Assembly (NCBI GenBank): GCA_947647735.1
Contig: CANSLJ010000017.1
Location: 1-64,000, forward strand
Source: an uncultured bacterium
Lineage (GTDB): Bacteria > Bacillota > Clostridia > Lachnospirales > Lachnospiraceae
Reading direction: 5' to 3'
Length of the DNA stretch: 64,000 nucleotides
A model generated the notes under the pieces. That model saw only the letters and a program-made list of their open reading frames with translations. It made no database searches and was not told the origin of the DNA. The position numbers and the translations under genes were made by a program. Positions within the stretch are counted from its first letter, which is position 1; every line of letters begins with the position of its first letter. Positions 25,983-33,843 of the stretch are shown in pieces.

Positions 25983-26549
25983 TCACCGTTTTTTCTTTAC
26001 GCTATAACCAAACGTCCCGAGTTCTTCTCCCAGCGAAAAATAAGTTCCATGGGAATATACAATAGGCTCTGCTTCCTCCAGATGGAACTTTTGATTCTCA
26101 TCCATATAAACATCATCCACGTGCACAGACACCACCTCCGCCTGGTATATTACATGAGAGCCCAGATTCTTTTTTTCCACCACTCTGCACTCAATATTAA
26201 CAGGGCTCTCCTTTATCATTGGTACTTTTACACTATCCGCCGCTTCCCTTGTCAGATGCATCTCTTTCCACTTATCAGTATCTCTTCCGCTTCTTACACC
26301 ACAGAAATCCGTGGCATGAGCAAGCGCCCTTGTTGTTAAGTTCACCACAAATTCCCCTGTTTCTTCTATCATATGGTAAGAGTATCTCTCCGGTCTGACA
26401 GAAATAGAAAGCATCGGCGGATTAGAACAAGTCGTTCCTGTCCAGGCAATCGTCAAAATATTATCGTTTCCGTTTAAGTCCGCACAACTCACCATCACCA
26501 CCGGCAATGGATAGAGCATATTACCTGGTTTCCATGTCACTTTTGCCAT
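25983..26549 (-). CDS. Flavin reductase-like FMN-binding protein (flavoredoxin type)
   Basis: The 188-residue protein is of the flavin-reductase/flavoredoxin split-barrel family, which binds FMN and moves electrons between NAD(P)H or ferredoxin and acceptors. Typical segments are PLPVVMVSCAD (15-25), ILTIAWTGTTCSNPPMLSISVRPERYSY (31-58), and GEFVVNLTT (65-73). The exact donor or acceptor cannot be told. It lies downstream of the coiled-coil gene (16-base gap), so the two are probably one transcript although no functional link is evident. The SD is AAAGGG. Confidence 0.9.
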   Translation of the reverse strand: MAKVTWKPGNMLYPLPVVMVSCADLNGNDNILTIAWTGTTCSNPPMLSISVRPERYSYHMIEETGEFVVNLTTRALAHATDFCGVRSGRDTDKWKEMHLTREAADSVKVPMIKESPVNIECRVVEKKNLGSHVIYQAEVVSVHVDDVYMDENQKFHLEEAEPIVYSHGTYFSLGEELGTFGYSVKKKR

Positions 26550-26564
26550 ACGAATTTCCCTTTC

Positions 26565-27269
26565 TTACACATATCCCAATAATTTCAACACCTCAATTGA
26601 CACATTAGCAAGCGCCGCAATCAGAGTCACTGCCCACACAATCTTAAGCCCAATGGAAATGCCCTTTCCCTCCATCGTATTTTTCATTGCTTCAGTAATC
26701 TCCTCTGTCTGCTTTGGCAATGCGCCCTCAATAACCGCCTGCACATTCCGGTATACCTTTACCGCTTCCTTATGATTGAAATCCTCCGTAGCATGGATCA
26801 TCTCCTCCATTGCTTTTTTTTGCGTCTCCATCATTTCCTGTATCTGTGCATTCTGTCTCTCGATCAACTCACTCTGTTTATTTAAAAACTCTGTCACCTG
26901 ATTTTTCTGTTCTTCCAAAAGCCTGACCGTCTTGTCGCTTTGTTCTTCCTGAAGTTTGGCCATTCGACCTTTTAAATCCTCTGAAAAATCCTTTATCTCT
27001 TCCATCAGTTTCTCTGACTTCAGGTCTATACCCACATCCTTTTTCTGTACTTCTTCTATTTTATTCAGACTTACTGTAAGCAGCTCTTTCACTTTTTCTG
27101 CATTTTCCATTGTTTGCAGATTACAGCGCCTCATCTCTTGCATTGCCAATTCATACTCCGAAAGACGCGATGCCATTCTTTCTTTTTCTTCCGCTTCCGC
27201 CGCAATATTTGCCCTTATCATTTCCTGTGCATTCTTCCGCTGTGCAAATTTATCGATAAAGCCGTCCAT
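26565..27269 (-). CDS. Coiled-coil protein with C-terminal membrane anchor, function unknown
   Basis: The 234-residue protein is almost entirely helical. Residues about 10-180 are Glu/Lys/Gln-rich with heptad character (LNKQSELIERQNAQIQEMME). A short region (ALPKQTEEITEAMKNTM) and one transmembrane helix at the extreme C-terminus (about 207-231, IGLKIVWAVTLIAALANVSI) follow. There is no signal peptide, so it is likely tail-anchored with the rod in the cytoplasm. The start at ATG 27269 has GGAGGG six bases upstream. I do not recognise the family. Upstream is a 288-base AT-rich gap to the small ORF at 27558. Confidence 0.65.
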   Translation of the reverse strand: MDGFIDKFAQRKNAQEMIRANIAAEAEEKERMASRLSEYELAMQEMRRCNLQTMENAEKVKELLTVSLNKIEEVQKKDVGIDLKSEKLMEEIKDFSEDLKGRMAKLQEEQSDKTVRLLEEQKNQVTEFLNKQSELIERQNAQIQEMMETQKKAMEEMIHATEDFNHKEAVKVYRNVQAVIEGALPKQTEEITEAMKNTMEGKGISIGLKIVWAVTLIAALANVSIEVLKLLGYV

Positions 27270-27557
27270 GTATTTCCCTCCAAAAGTTTTCCGTGTTGAA
27301 TGTATGAATTTAGGAACAGTATAGCATTCTTTTACTTTTTTGACAATCGTGTCTTAAATCAAAACCCTCAAAAATGCAATTGTCAAATATAACGGAATAC
27401 AAAAATCCTTGCATATTTATACATTGTGCATTTTGTATATTTCTTTTTTCCAACAGTCTGTTTTATTAGAAATATTTACCCATTATTTACACATTGTTCA
27501 TTATTTGTTCATATTTTAGTTGTATACTAAGAATAGTCAGAGAAGGGTGAATATGTA
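27270..27557. other. AT-rich intergenic region, divergent promoters likely
   Basis: No gene is seen. The stretch is AT-rich, with repeated TTGTTCAT (27495-27513) and a TATACT near 27524 that could be a -10 for the plus-strand small ORF. The minus-strand coiled-coil gene must also start here, but no convincing hexamer pair was found. Confidence 0.4.
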
Positions 27558-27653
27558 ATGAGTTTCATTACACACATAGATAAATTTTTTCATAATAGCC
27601 CGGGTGCCGAAAGGTATCCGGGCACTCCTCATGTTTTACGAGAAATAAGGTAG
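27558..27653 (+). CDS. Putative 31-residue small protein overlapping a strong RNA hairpin
   Basis: An ATG 11 bases after GAAGG opens a frame of 31 codons ending in TAG, encoding MSFITHIDKFFHNSP then GAERYPGTPHVLREIR. The middle of the frame (27598-27623) forms a hairpin, CCCGGGTGCC with GGTATCCGGG (two G-U pairs), closed by a GAAA tetraloop. There is no T-run after it. It may be a real micro-protein, a structured RNA, or both. I do not recognise it. Confidence 0.4.
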   Translation: MSFITHIDKFFHNSPGAERYPGTPHVLREIR

Positions 27654-27693
27654 TCTGGAATATCCAGCTGCCAGAAAGTGACTTTTATGCTGT

Positions 27694-27724
27694 AAAAAAA
27701 TCCTGTGCCAGGCACAGGATTTTC
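27694..27724. terminator. Bidirectional intrinsic terminator
   Basis: ATCCTGTGCC-A-GGCACAGGAT between an A-run of seven and TTTTC. It ends the minus-strand alarmone synthetase gene (its stop codon overlaps the hairpin edge) and could end a plus-strand transcript through the small ORF at 27558. Confidence 0.85.
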
Positions 27725-28359
27725 TATCGTTCGTTATACTTCTGCATTTCTTCATTCAGCATCATCATTCGAGTATCCAGCATAGAAACAATCTTTGAAC
27801 ACTCTACCAGATCATTTTTTAGATGTTCTGGTGCATTTCCCTCGAACTTATAATTCATCTTATGTTCTAGGCTTGCCCAAAAATCCATCGCGACCGTCCG
27901 TATTTGAATTTCCACTTTGGTATCCAAAATTCGATCAGACAGATATACTGGCACCGTCACAATCATATGATAGCTTTTATAACCGCTCTTCTTAGGTTTT
28001 GTTATGTAATCCTTTATCGAGATGATCCTAATATCCTGTTGGCCGCGGATAATATCCGCCAACCGATAGATATCTGAAGTAAAGGAACATATGATCCTGA
28101 TACCCGCAATATCATTGACATACTTCACCATATTGTCCAGTGTTGATTCGTATCCGTGCTTCTTTAATTTTTTAACAATGCTCTCCGATGTTTTTAACCG
28201 GGATTTTATATGCTCTATCGGGTTATAGCAATGTACATGCTGAAATTCTTCATTTAATATTTCCAGTTTTGTTTCTATCTGTTTTAATGCCGATGTATAG
28301 ATCAACATTAACTCTGTCCAGTTATCCACGTCATCTGGTCTGTCAAGTTCTATATCCAT
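27724..28359 (-). CDS. Small alarmone synthetase, (p)ppGpp synthetase (RelQ/YjbM type)
   Basis: It transfers pyrophosphate from ATP to GDP or GTP to make (p)ppGpp. The 211-residue protein holds only the synthetase domain, with no hydrolase, TGS or ACT domains. Motifs are HIKSRLKTSESIVKKLKKHG, DIAGIRIICSF, DYITKPKKSGYKSYHM (substrate loop) and VEIQIRTVAMDFWASLEHKM, ending in a helical tail typical of tetrameric RelQ. An extended -10 (TGG-TATAAT, minus strand, 28401-28406) lies about 42 bases upstream. It is monocistronic. Confidence 0.94.
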   Translation of the reverse strand: MDIELDRPDDVDNWTELMLIYTSALKQIETKLEILNEEFQHVHCYNPIEHIKSRLKTSESIVKKLKKHGYESTLDNMVKYVNDIAGIRIICSFTSDIYRLADIIRGQQDIRIISIKDYITKPKKSGYKSYHMIVTVPVYLSDRILDTKVEIQIRTVAMDFWASLEHKMNYKFEGNAPEHLKNDLVECSKIVSMLDTRMMMLNEEMQKYNER

Positions 28360-28696
28360 AGTGCTACCTGCCTTGCCGCTTTAGATAAAATCTCAAATCT
28401 ATTATACCACACTTTTTATGCCGTGTGCATATTTTATAAAAATTTTCGATTATTTTAATATTTTTCGTCGTTTTCTACAACGCACTTTTCTCAGCACACG
28501 CACCATATAATATATGCACTTTTTTCCTTTTTAGAACGTTTTTCATTCAAAAAATTCGGCCATCAAAACTTGCACCCTTCAGCACAAATAGAAAAACCGG
28601 TGAGCCTTGTGACAGACCCTGCCGGTTTTTCCATTCAAGAACCAGACAAATATGTTAAAACATCTCCTGACTCGTAAAACCTCTTTCTAAACTCTC
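28360..28696. other. Intergenic region between alarmone synthetase and binding-protein genes
   Basis: It contains the extended -10 promoter of the alarmone synthetase gene near 28401-28409 and the terminator at 28592-28630. The AT-rich remainder (28410-28590) shows no gene or structure that I can support. Confidence 0.5.
28592..28630 (-). terminator. Terminator of the GH43 / ABC transporter operon
   Basis: AAAAACCGG pairs with CCGGTTTTT around a loop of about 21 bases that can itself fold. On the minus strand a T-run follows. It is 67 bases after the stop of the binding-protein gene. Confidence 0.7.
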
Positions 28697-30076
28697 TCAC
28701 TGCGCATCTTGTACATCCTGCACTGTCTGCAGTTCTGCCACCGGATCTGCTCCTGCCGCAACATTCTGCATTGCGATCTGGATCGCTGTCTCCACTTCAC
28801 TGTTGCTCAGCTTACGGTTTCCAACCGCGTTGCTCACATAGCTGTTTACTTCATCGATGGACTGCTGCTGCAGTTCGCCATCTACCGTACCTGTGTAGGA
28901 GATTTCCTTGGAAACCGGAGCACCCTGAAGCTTGTTCACCCAATACTGCTGGCCGTCACCATTTGCCATATATTCCACAAACTTCATTGCCGCCTCTTTT
29001 TCCTTACAGTCCTTATTGACAGCCATCATTACATCCACGCCTGCGGTACCGCAGATCTTTCCACTTTCCACAACAGACGGGAATACGCACATACCAATCA
29101 CATCATTATTGTTCGCAATTTCTGTTCCCTCGATCTCACTGTTGGTCGGAGATGTGGGGCCAAGGTGCCAGGAACCCGTCAGGAAAAATACAGACTTCCT
29201 TGCGAAGAAATACTGGTCACGAGCATCTGGATATGTAGCAACGCCCAGAGCGCCTTCTTCAAAAATACCATCGTTAAACATCTGCTGCCATGCAGTCATG
29301 GTGTCCACAAAGCACTGATCCGTCCAGGAGCGTTCTCCTCTGTCCGCCGCATAGACAGCACCCTCCTCAAACTCGTTGGAAAGCTGTACAAAAATATCGC
29401 TGTTTACCCAGTCGTCAGCCGCGCCTACCGCTACGCAGACATAACCTTTTTCTTTTGCCTTTGCAGCCGCATCTTTCAGTTCTTCATAAGTAGTCGGTAC
29501 ACTTTCAATACCACACTCATCCATCAGTGTTTTGTTATACAACAGGTCTGTCATACCGGCTACCAGAAGAGGCATGCCTACTACGCTGCCGTCTTCAGCC
29601 GTACACTGTTCCACAGCATTTTCGCTGATAATATCTGACCATCCACTCCAATTGGCATCTGCCAGAGCCCTCATCTCCTCCGCAAAGGGAGCATACTGAT
29701 CTTTCATCGGTCCTGTGGTCAGGCCGAACAGGTCAGGGCCTGTACCGGATGCCATGGCAACCTGCAGTTTCTCAAAATAATCATCCTGCTCTGTTCTGGT
29801 ATAATCGATCTTGATACCCGGATTCGCTTCCTCGAAAGCCGCGATCATCTCCTCAGACTGATCTGTTGTCGGAAGCCATGACCAGAATGTCAGAGTCACC
29901 TCATCTCCACTTGCTTCTGATGTTTCCTGGTCCGCTGCTTCTGCTGCGTCTCCTGTTTCTGCCGCCTGAGGTTCGGATACCGCGTCAGAACTTGTGTCAG
30001 AACCGCAGCCTGCAAGACATCCTGCCATCATCATCGCCGCTGTCATAACAGCAACAATCTTTTTAAAGTTTTTCAT
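28697..30076 (-). CDS. Carbohydrate ABC transporter substrate-binding lipoprotein (family 1)
   Basis: The extracellular receptor of the sugar importer whose permeases lie upstream. The 459-residue precursor has a lipoprotein signal peptide with lipobox LAGC (Cys near residue 24) and then an acidic Asp/Glu/Ala-rich tether. The fold has LTFWSWLPTTDQSEEMIAAFEEANPGI and TLMDECGIESVPTTYEELKD, typical of cluster B/family 1 solute-binding proteins. It is the last gene of the locus and has its own candidate YesN-controlled promoter (direct repeats 30141-30170, -10 TATGAT at 30109-30114), which fits the need for more receptor than permease. No ATPase gene is present, so a shared MsmK-type ATPase encoded elsewhere is likely. 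Confidence 0.93.
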   Translation of the reverse strand: MKNFKKIVAVMTAAMMMAGCLAGCGSDTSSDAVSEPQAAETGDAAEAADQETSEASGDEVTLTFWSWLPTTDQSEEMIAAFEEANPGIKIDYTRTEQDDYFEKLQVAMASGTGPDLFGLTTGPMKDQYAPFAEEMRALADANWSGWSDIISENAVEQCTAEDGSVVGMPLLVAGMTDLLYNKTLMDECGIESVPTTYEELKDAAAKAKEKGYVCVAVGAADDWVNSDIFVQLSNEFEEGAVYAADRGERSWTDQCFVDTMTAWQQMFNDGIFEEGALGVATYPDARDQYFFARKSVFFLTGSWHLGPTSPTNSEIEGTEIANNNDVIGMCVFPSVVESGKICGTAGVDVMMAVNKDCKEKEAAMKFVEYMANGDGQQYWVNKLQGAPVSKEISYTGTVDGELQQQSIDEVNSYVSNAVGNRKLSNSEVETAIQIAMQNVAAGADPVAELQTVQDVQDAQ

Positions 30077-30140
30077 GATAAATTCCTCCTATATTTTTTG
30101 TATCTTTATCATAAAATATTTCAGATTACCCTTTCACTCC

Positions 30141-30170
30141 AACTTTTTGCGCATTATTGAAACTTTTTGC
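30141..30170 (-). promoter_or_regulatory. Putative YesN operator: perfect direct repeat upstream of the binding-protein gene
   Basis: GCAAAAAGTT occurs twice on the minus strand (complement of 30161-30170 and 30141-30150), exactly 20 bp apart. A -10-like TATGAT (30114-30109) begins 36 bp after the start of the proximal copy; no good -35 is present. The same layout precedes the permease gene and the sensor kinase gene. Confidence 0.65.
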
Positions 30171-30183
30171 CTACTTATCCATT

Positions 30184-32019
30184 TCACATGATCCGGATAT
30201 ATTCCTCCAGTGCCAATCCTCTTGCCTCCAATTGAAAAGGCCCTTCTTTTTGATCTCTGGATAATAACATTCCTATTCCCGACACTTCCGTCAGTTCCAT
30301 CTCCCCTTTGTCCAGAATACGTCCGTCTGTCAAAAGACAGGCTTTATCACTTCCTCTATAATAATAGAAAGTAACCATATCCTTTATCCCTGCCACCGAG
30401 CAAAGCCGCTCCTCTTCGCAGTACAAATCTACCTGATGATCCTCTCTTTGCACTTTCCACCTAAAGCTCTCCGCCACAGTACTTTCACCGTTTCTTTCCG
30501 TAAGAAGCAGCATATCCTCCGAGCTCTTCAGCATATTGTTTTCAAGTTCTGCTCCAGAGCAATCATAAAACTCCGACAGGAAAAACAGTTCTTTCTCCCG
30601 CAGTTCTGCGCCCTCAGCAACTATTATGCTATGTATTATAACAGGCGTAAAACATCCTTTCGCCCCAATCTTACCCCTATGCAGATCTGTTCCCGCCATA
30701 AATTCCATACACTTATCATCATCCAACGTCACTTTAAAGCAATTTTTCTTTCTCTCCACGCCAATCAGATGAGGTACGCCAAAATCATATCCTTTAGACA
30801 GATCCATTCCGGCAATTTCCGTTACGATTCCCTTACAGCAACAGACCGCAATCGCCTTCTTTAATCCGCTATGCATCTTCACCCCGATAAAATCCCTTTC
30901 ATCCTCATAAGCCAGATAAATCATATACTTTGCACCGGCGTGAGACATTTCGGCGCTGCACCAGATCTCCATTCTATAAAAGTCCCTCGCCTCTGCCAAA
31001 AGTACATCCTCACAGGTCTGTATTTCCCGACCGCTGTAAAAACCTTTTCCCGGCGCGGGTCTTTCCCGATAGGAAGGACCTGGACAGAACATTCTATCCC
31101 CGAAATAAACCAGCGGATCAATCCTCATATTCCGCTGCTCCGTGCCCTGATACAAGCCTTCTTCGATATCTCTGCCATGATAGACGATCCAGTCCTCAAA
31201 AAGATTAGGTGCTTTCGCCACCGTATTATGACCTGTCCCCTCCACTACCTGGTTCTTTTTAAGAAGCGGCATCCATGTATATTCATTCGGATACTTTTTC
31301 CATACCATATCCCGCAAATCTTCTTTGCTCTTCGCAACAGCAGTTCCCACAAAATAATATATATTTTCAAACGCATTCGCCGAATATAGCATCCAACATT
31401 TATCCCCGTGAAAAACCGGACTCGCTCCCTCTATCGTATACCAGTCTCTTCCGTCCTCAAAACGATTTTCAGCATAAATTTCCTGCGGAAGAGAAGGCAG
31501 TACCACCGCCTTGGGCTCCCCCACAAACTCCTCAGGCGTAATCATCTTATCCAGCAAAATGCAAGTCCCTGCCATTTTCGGCTCCAGACCAATCCAGTCA
31601 TTTACCGAATAAAACATATACAACTCCCCGTTCCGCATGACCGGATGGGAATCAATGCTGAACTTCTCAAAAAAAGTCTTCCGATAAACAAACGGCCCCA
31701 GCGGATCCTCCGAGACCGCCAGCTTCAGATGCTCCTCATGGCAGTCCTCCTCCTCGATCGGTATATTCGAATAATACATATAAAACATACCATTCAGATA
31801 GATCACTGAAGGCGCCCAGAAATGATGATACTTCTCATCCCTGATCGCGAACCCTCTATATTCCCAGTGCACCATATCCTCCGACACACTGACCTTCACC
31901 CCGTTCTCATCTGTAGCATAACAATAATACCTCCCGCACCACCTCAAAATATAGGGATCCGGATTCGTATGCCTCCTTCCATCCGAAAACGGCACCGGAT
32001 TACAATATACATTCTTCAT
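30184..32019 (-). CDS. Glycoside hydrolase family 43 enzyme with C-terminal beta-sandwich
   Basis: Probable arabinofuranosidase or xylosidase acting on side chains of plant polysaccharides. The 611-residue protein has no signal peptide, so it acts in the cytoplasm on imported oligosaccharides. The N-terminal five-bladed propeller (about 1-320) has the base Asp in TNPDPYILRWCGRYYCYAT (near residue 21), a pKa-modulating Asp in FSIDSHPVM, and the acid Glu in IEGASPVFHGDKCWMLYSA. The last 290 residues look like beta-sandwich modules. It lies between the permeases and the binding-protein gene. The exact substrate cannot be told. Confidence 0.88.
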   Translation of the reverse strand: MKNVYCNPVPFSDGRRHTNPDPYILRWCGRYYCYATDENGVKVSVSEDMVHWEYRGFAIRDEKYHHFWAPSVIYLNGMFYMYYSNIPIEEEDCHEEHLKLAVSEDPLGPFVYRKTFFEKFSIDSHPVMRNGELYMFYSVNDWIGLEPKMAGTCILLDKMITPEEFVGEPKAVVLPSLPQEIYAENRFEDGRDWYTIEGASPVFHGDKCWMLYSANAFENIYYFVGTAVAKSKEDLRDMVWKKYPNEYTWMPLLKKNQVVEGTGHNTVAKAPNLFEDWIVYHGRDIEEGLYQGTEQRNMRIDPLVYFGDRMFCPGPSYRERPAPGKGFYSGREIQTCEDVLLAEARDFYRMEIWCSAEMSHAGAKYMIYLAYEDERDFIGVKMHSGLKKAIAVCCCKGIVTEIAGMDLSKGYDFGVPHLIGVERKKNCFKVTLDDDKCMEFMAGTDLHRGKIGAKGCFTPVIIHSIIVAEGAELREKELFFLSEFYDCSGAELENNMLKSSEDMLLLTERNGESTVAESFRWKVQREDHQVDLYCEEERLCSVAGIKDMVTFYYYRGSDKACLLTDGRILDKGEMELTEVSGIGMLLSRDQKEGPFQLEARGLALEEYIRIM

Positions 32020-32076
32020 ATGATTTTTCCTTTTCTATGTATTTTGACACCTGTTTCAGCCACAGCCTGCTCTGAC

Positions 32077-32877
32077 TCATCCCTTCACAGACCCTGACGT
32101 AATCCCGCTCACCAAAAACTTCTGGCTCACCAGATACACAATGATAGACGGTAGTGTCAGAAGCATCATGACCGCATAGATTCTCGCTACATCCGTAGGG
32201 CTCTGATATGTACTGGACATAAAATACTGCGCTGCCAGTGTCACCGTATAATTCTCCTGACTTCTCATCACAAGCAGCGGCACCAGATAATCATTCCAGG
32301 AATAGATAAAAGTAAGTACCAGCACATTAGCGATGATCGGCACACAGAGCGGAATCATAAATTCATACCAGAGCCGCAGTGTGGATGCTCCATCCATCCG
32401 GGCGCTCTCCAACAATTCATCCGGGATCGTATCAAAATAGTTTTTCACCATAAGAAGCATCATTGGCGCATTAAAAGCAATCAGTGACATGATAACACCA
32501 ATATGCTTATCCAGAAATCCGAGATTCTTGATTGCCGCAAACAGCGGACTTGTCACCGCCGCCACCGGCACTGCAAGACAGGCAAGGATCAATCCATATA
32601 TCACCTTTTTCCCGTAAAAATTCATCTTTGAAAAAGCAAATGCCGCCAACGTCGTAATGAGTGTTACCACCAGAGCCGTTGTAATCGCTATGAACATACT
32701 ATTCCCTACTACGCGGAAATAACTGATCTTCTCATAAGTCAGTACATATTTATAGTTATCCAGCCCATTTAAATGAAAGGACTTAACCAACGCAACCCCG
32801 ATGGGATACAGCCATATCACACCACATAAGATCAAAACAAAATAACTCGCTGTTGTCCCTTTCCAATTCCTCTTCAT
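32077..32877 (-). CDS. Sugar ABC transporter permease (MalG type)
   Basis: The inner-membrane subunit of the importer. The 266-residue protein has six predicted transmembrane helices and the EAA loop ELLESARMDGASTLRLWYEFMIPLCVPI (about residues 170-197), which contacts the ATPase. It starts four bases after the stop of the partner permease gene, with GGAGG nine bases upstream, so the two are translated together. The family matches MsmG/AraQ-like permeases for oligosaccharides. Confidence 0.94.
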   Translation of the reverse strand: MKRNWKGTTASYFVLILCGVIWLYPIGVALVKSFHLNGLDNYKYVLTYEKISYFRVVGNSMFIAITTALVVTLITTLAAFAFSKMNFYGKKVIYGLILACLAVPVAAVTSPLFAAIKNLGFLDKHIGVIMSLIAFNAPMMLLMVKNYFDTIPDELLESARMDGASTLRLWYEFMIPLCVPIIANVLVLTFIYSWNDYLVPLLVMRSQENYTVTLAAQYFMSSTYQSPTDVARIYAVMMLLTLPSIIVYLVSQKFLVSGITSGSVKG

Positions 32878-32881
32878 CTGC

Positions 32882-33757
32882 CTAGTCCTCCTTTCCCAGT
32901 TTTACCTGCAAAAATGACATGATCATCGCAATGATCAGAATAGAGACCCCTATCGCTGCTGCTTCCCCGGCCTTAAAATCTTTAAACGCCTTTTCATACA
33001 GATAGACATTCATCACCGTAGAAGACCTTCCCGGTCCACCATTCGTCAGCAGTTTTACAATATCAAAAGTTTTCAAAGAACCCACAATCCCAAGAATGAT
33101 CAGGACATTGGTGGTTCCTTTTACCATGGGAAACGTTACTGAAGTCAGAGTTTTCCAGAATCCAGCCCCATCAATCTTTGCCGCCTCATATACATCATCC
33201 GGCAGGCTCATCAGACTTGCGTAATAGGTGATCATGGAAAATCCCATCCACTGGAATATATTTACAATAATAACCGACAGCAGCGCATATCTTTTATCTC
33301 CCAGCCAGCTCACCGCAAACATATCCAGATGCACTGCATGTAAAAACTGATTCAGTGCGCCGTTTGTTGGGTCCATGATAATACGGAAGATTGCTGTTAT
33401 AATAGAAGTCGCCATTGCGATCGGCATAAAATAAACCGCCTTAAAGAAATTTGTTCCCGGCAGTTTTCTTTTTAAGAGAACAGCCAGGAAAAAGCCCACC
33501 GCCGCCTGCACAAAGACCGTGCCAAAGAAAAAGATCACATTGTTTACAACCGCCTGCCAGAACGTTGCATCCTTGAATAATTTAATATAATTTTTTAACC
33601 CCACAAAATTCATGGTGTCAGACATGCCGTTCCAGTCAGTAAAACTGGTCGTGATCGTACGGATAATACAGTAATACACCACTGCAAACGACAAGAGCAT
33701 CAGCGGCAGAATATACAGATATGCTGCCCAGTTGTTTTTCTTTCCCAATTTATTCAT
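32882..33757 (-). CDS. Sugar ABC transporter permease (MalF/UgpA type)
   Basis: The partner permease. The 291-residue protein has six transmembrane helices and the EAA loop DVYEAAKIDGAGFWKTLTSVTFPMV (about 193-217), followed by the typical FDIVKLLTNGGPG segment. AGGAGGG precedes the ATG. Just upstream, overlapping the end of the regulator gene, is the predicted YesN direct-repeat site (33814-33843) with a -10 candidate TATCAT, so this is probably the start of the regulated structural operon permease-permease-GH43. Confidence 0.94.
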   Translation of the reverse strand: MNKLGKKNNWAAYLYILPLMLLSFAVVYYCIIRTITTSFTDWNGMSDTMNFVGLKNYIKLFKDATFWQAVVNNVIFFFGTVFVQAAVGFFLAVLLKRKLPGTNFFKAVYFMPIAMATSIITAIFRIIMDPTNGALNQFLHAVHLDMFAVSWLGDKRYALLSVIIVNIFQWMGFSMITYYASLMSLPDDVYEAAKIDGAGFWKTLTSVTFPMVKGTTNVLIILGIVGSLKTFDIVKLLTNGGPGRSSTVMNVYLYEKAFKDFKAGEAAAIGVSILIIAMIMSFLQVKLGKED

Positions 33758-33813
33758 TTTACTTCCCTCCTATAAGAATAATGATAAGTCATTCCTACAT
33801 GAAGAAAGATAAT

Positions 33814-33843
33814 AAAAATTTGAGAAATACTCTAAATTTTTGC
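33814..33843 (-). promoter_or_regulatory. Putative YesN operator upstream of the permease genes
   Basis: On the minus strand GCAAAAATTT, ten bases AGAGTATTTC, then TCAAATTTTT, with the halves starting 20 bp apart. TATCAT (33786-33781) begins 37 bp after the proximal half. The whole 30 bp closely matches the site before the sensor kinase gene (37241-37270), differing mainly where AA is swapped for TT. Confidence 0.6.
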
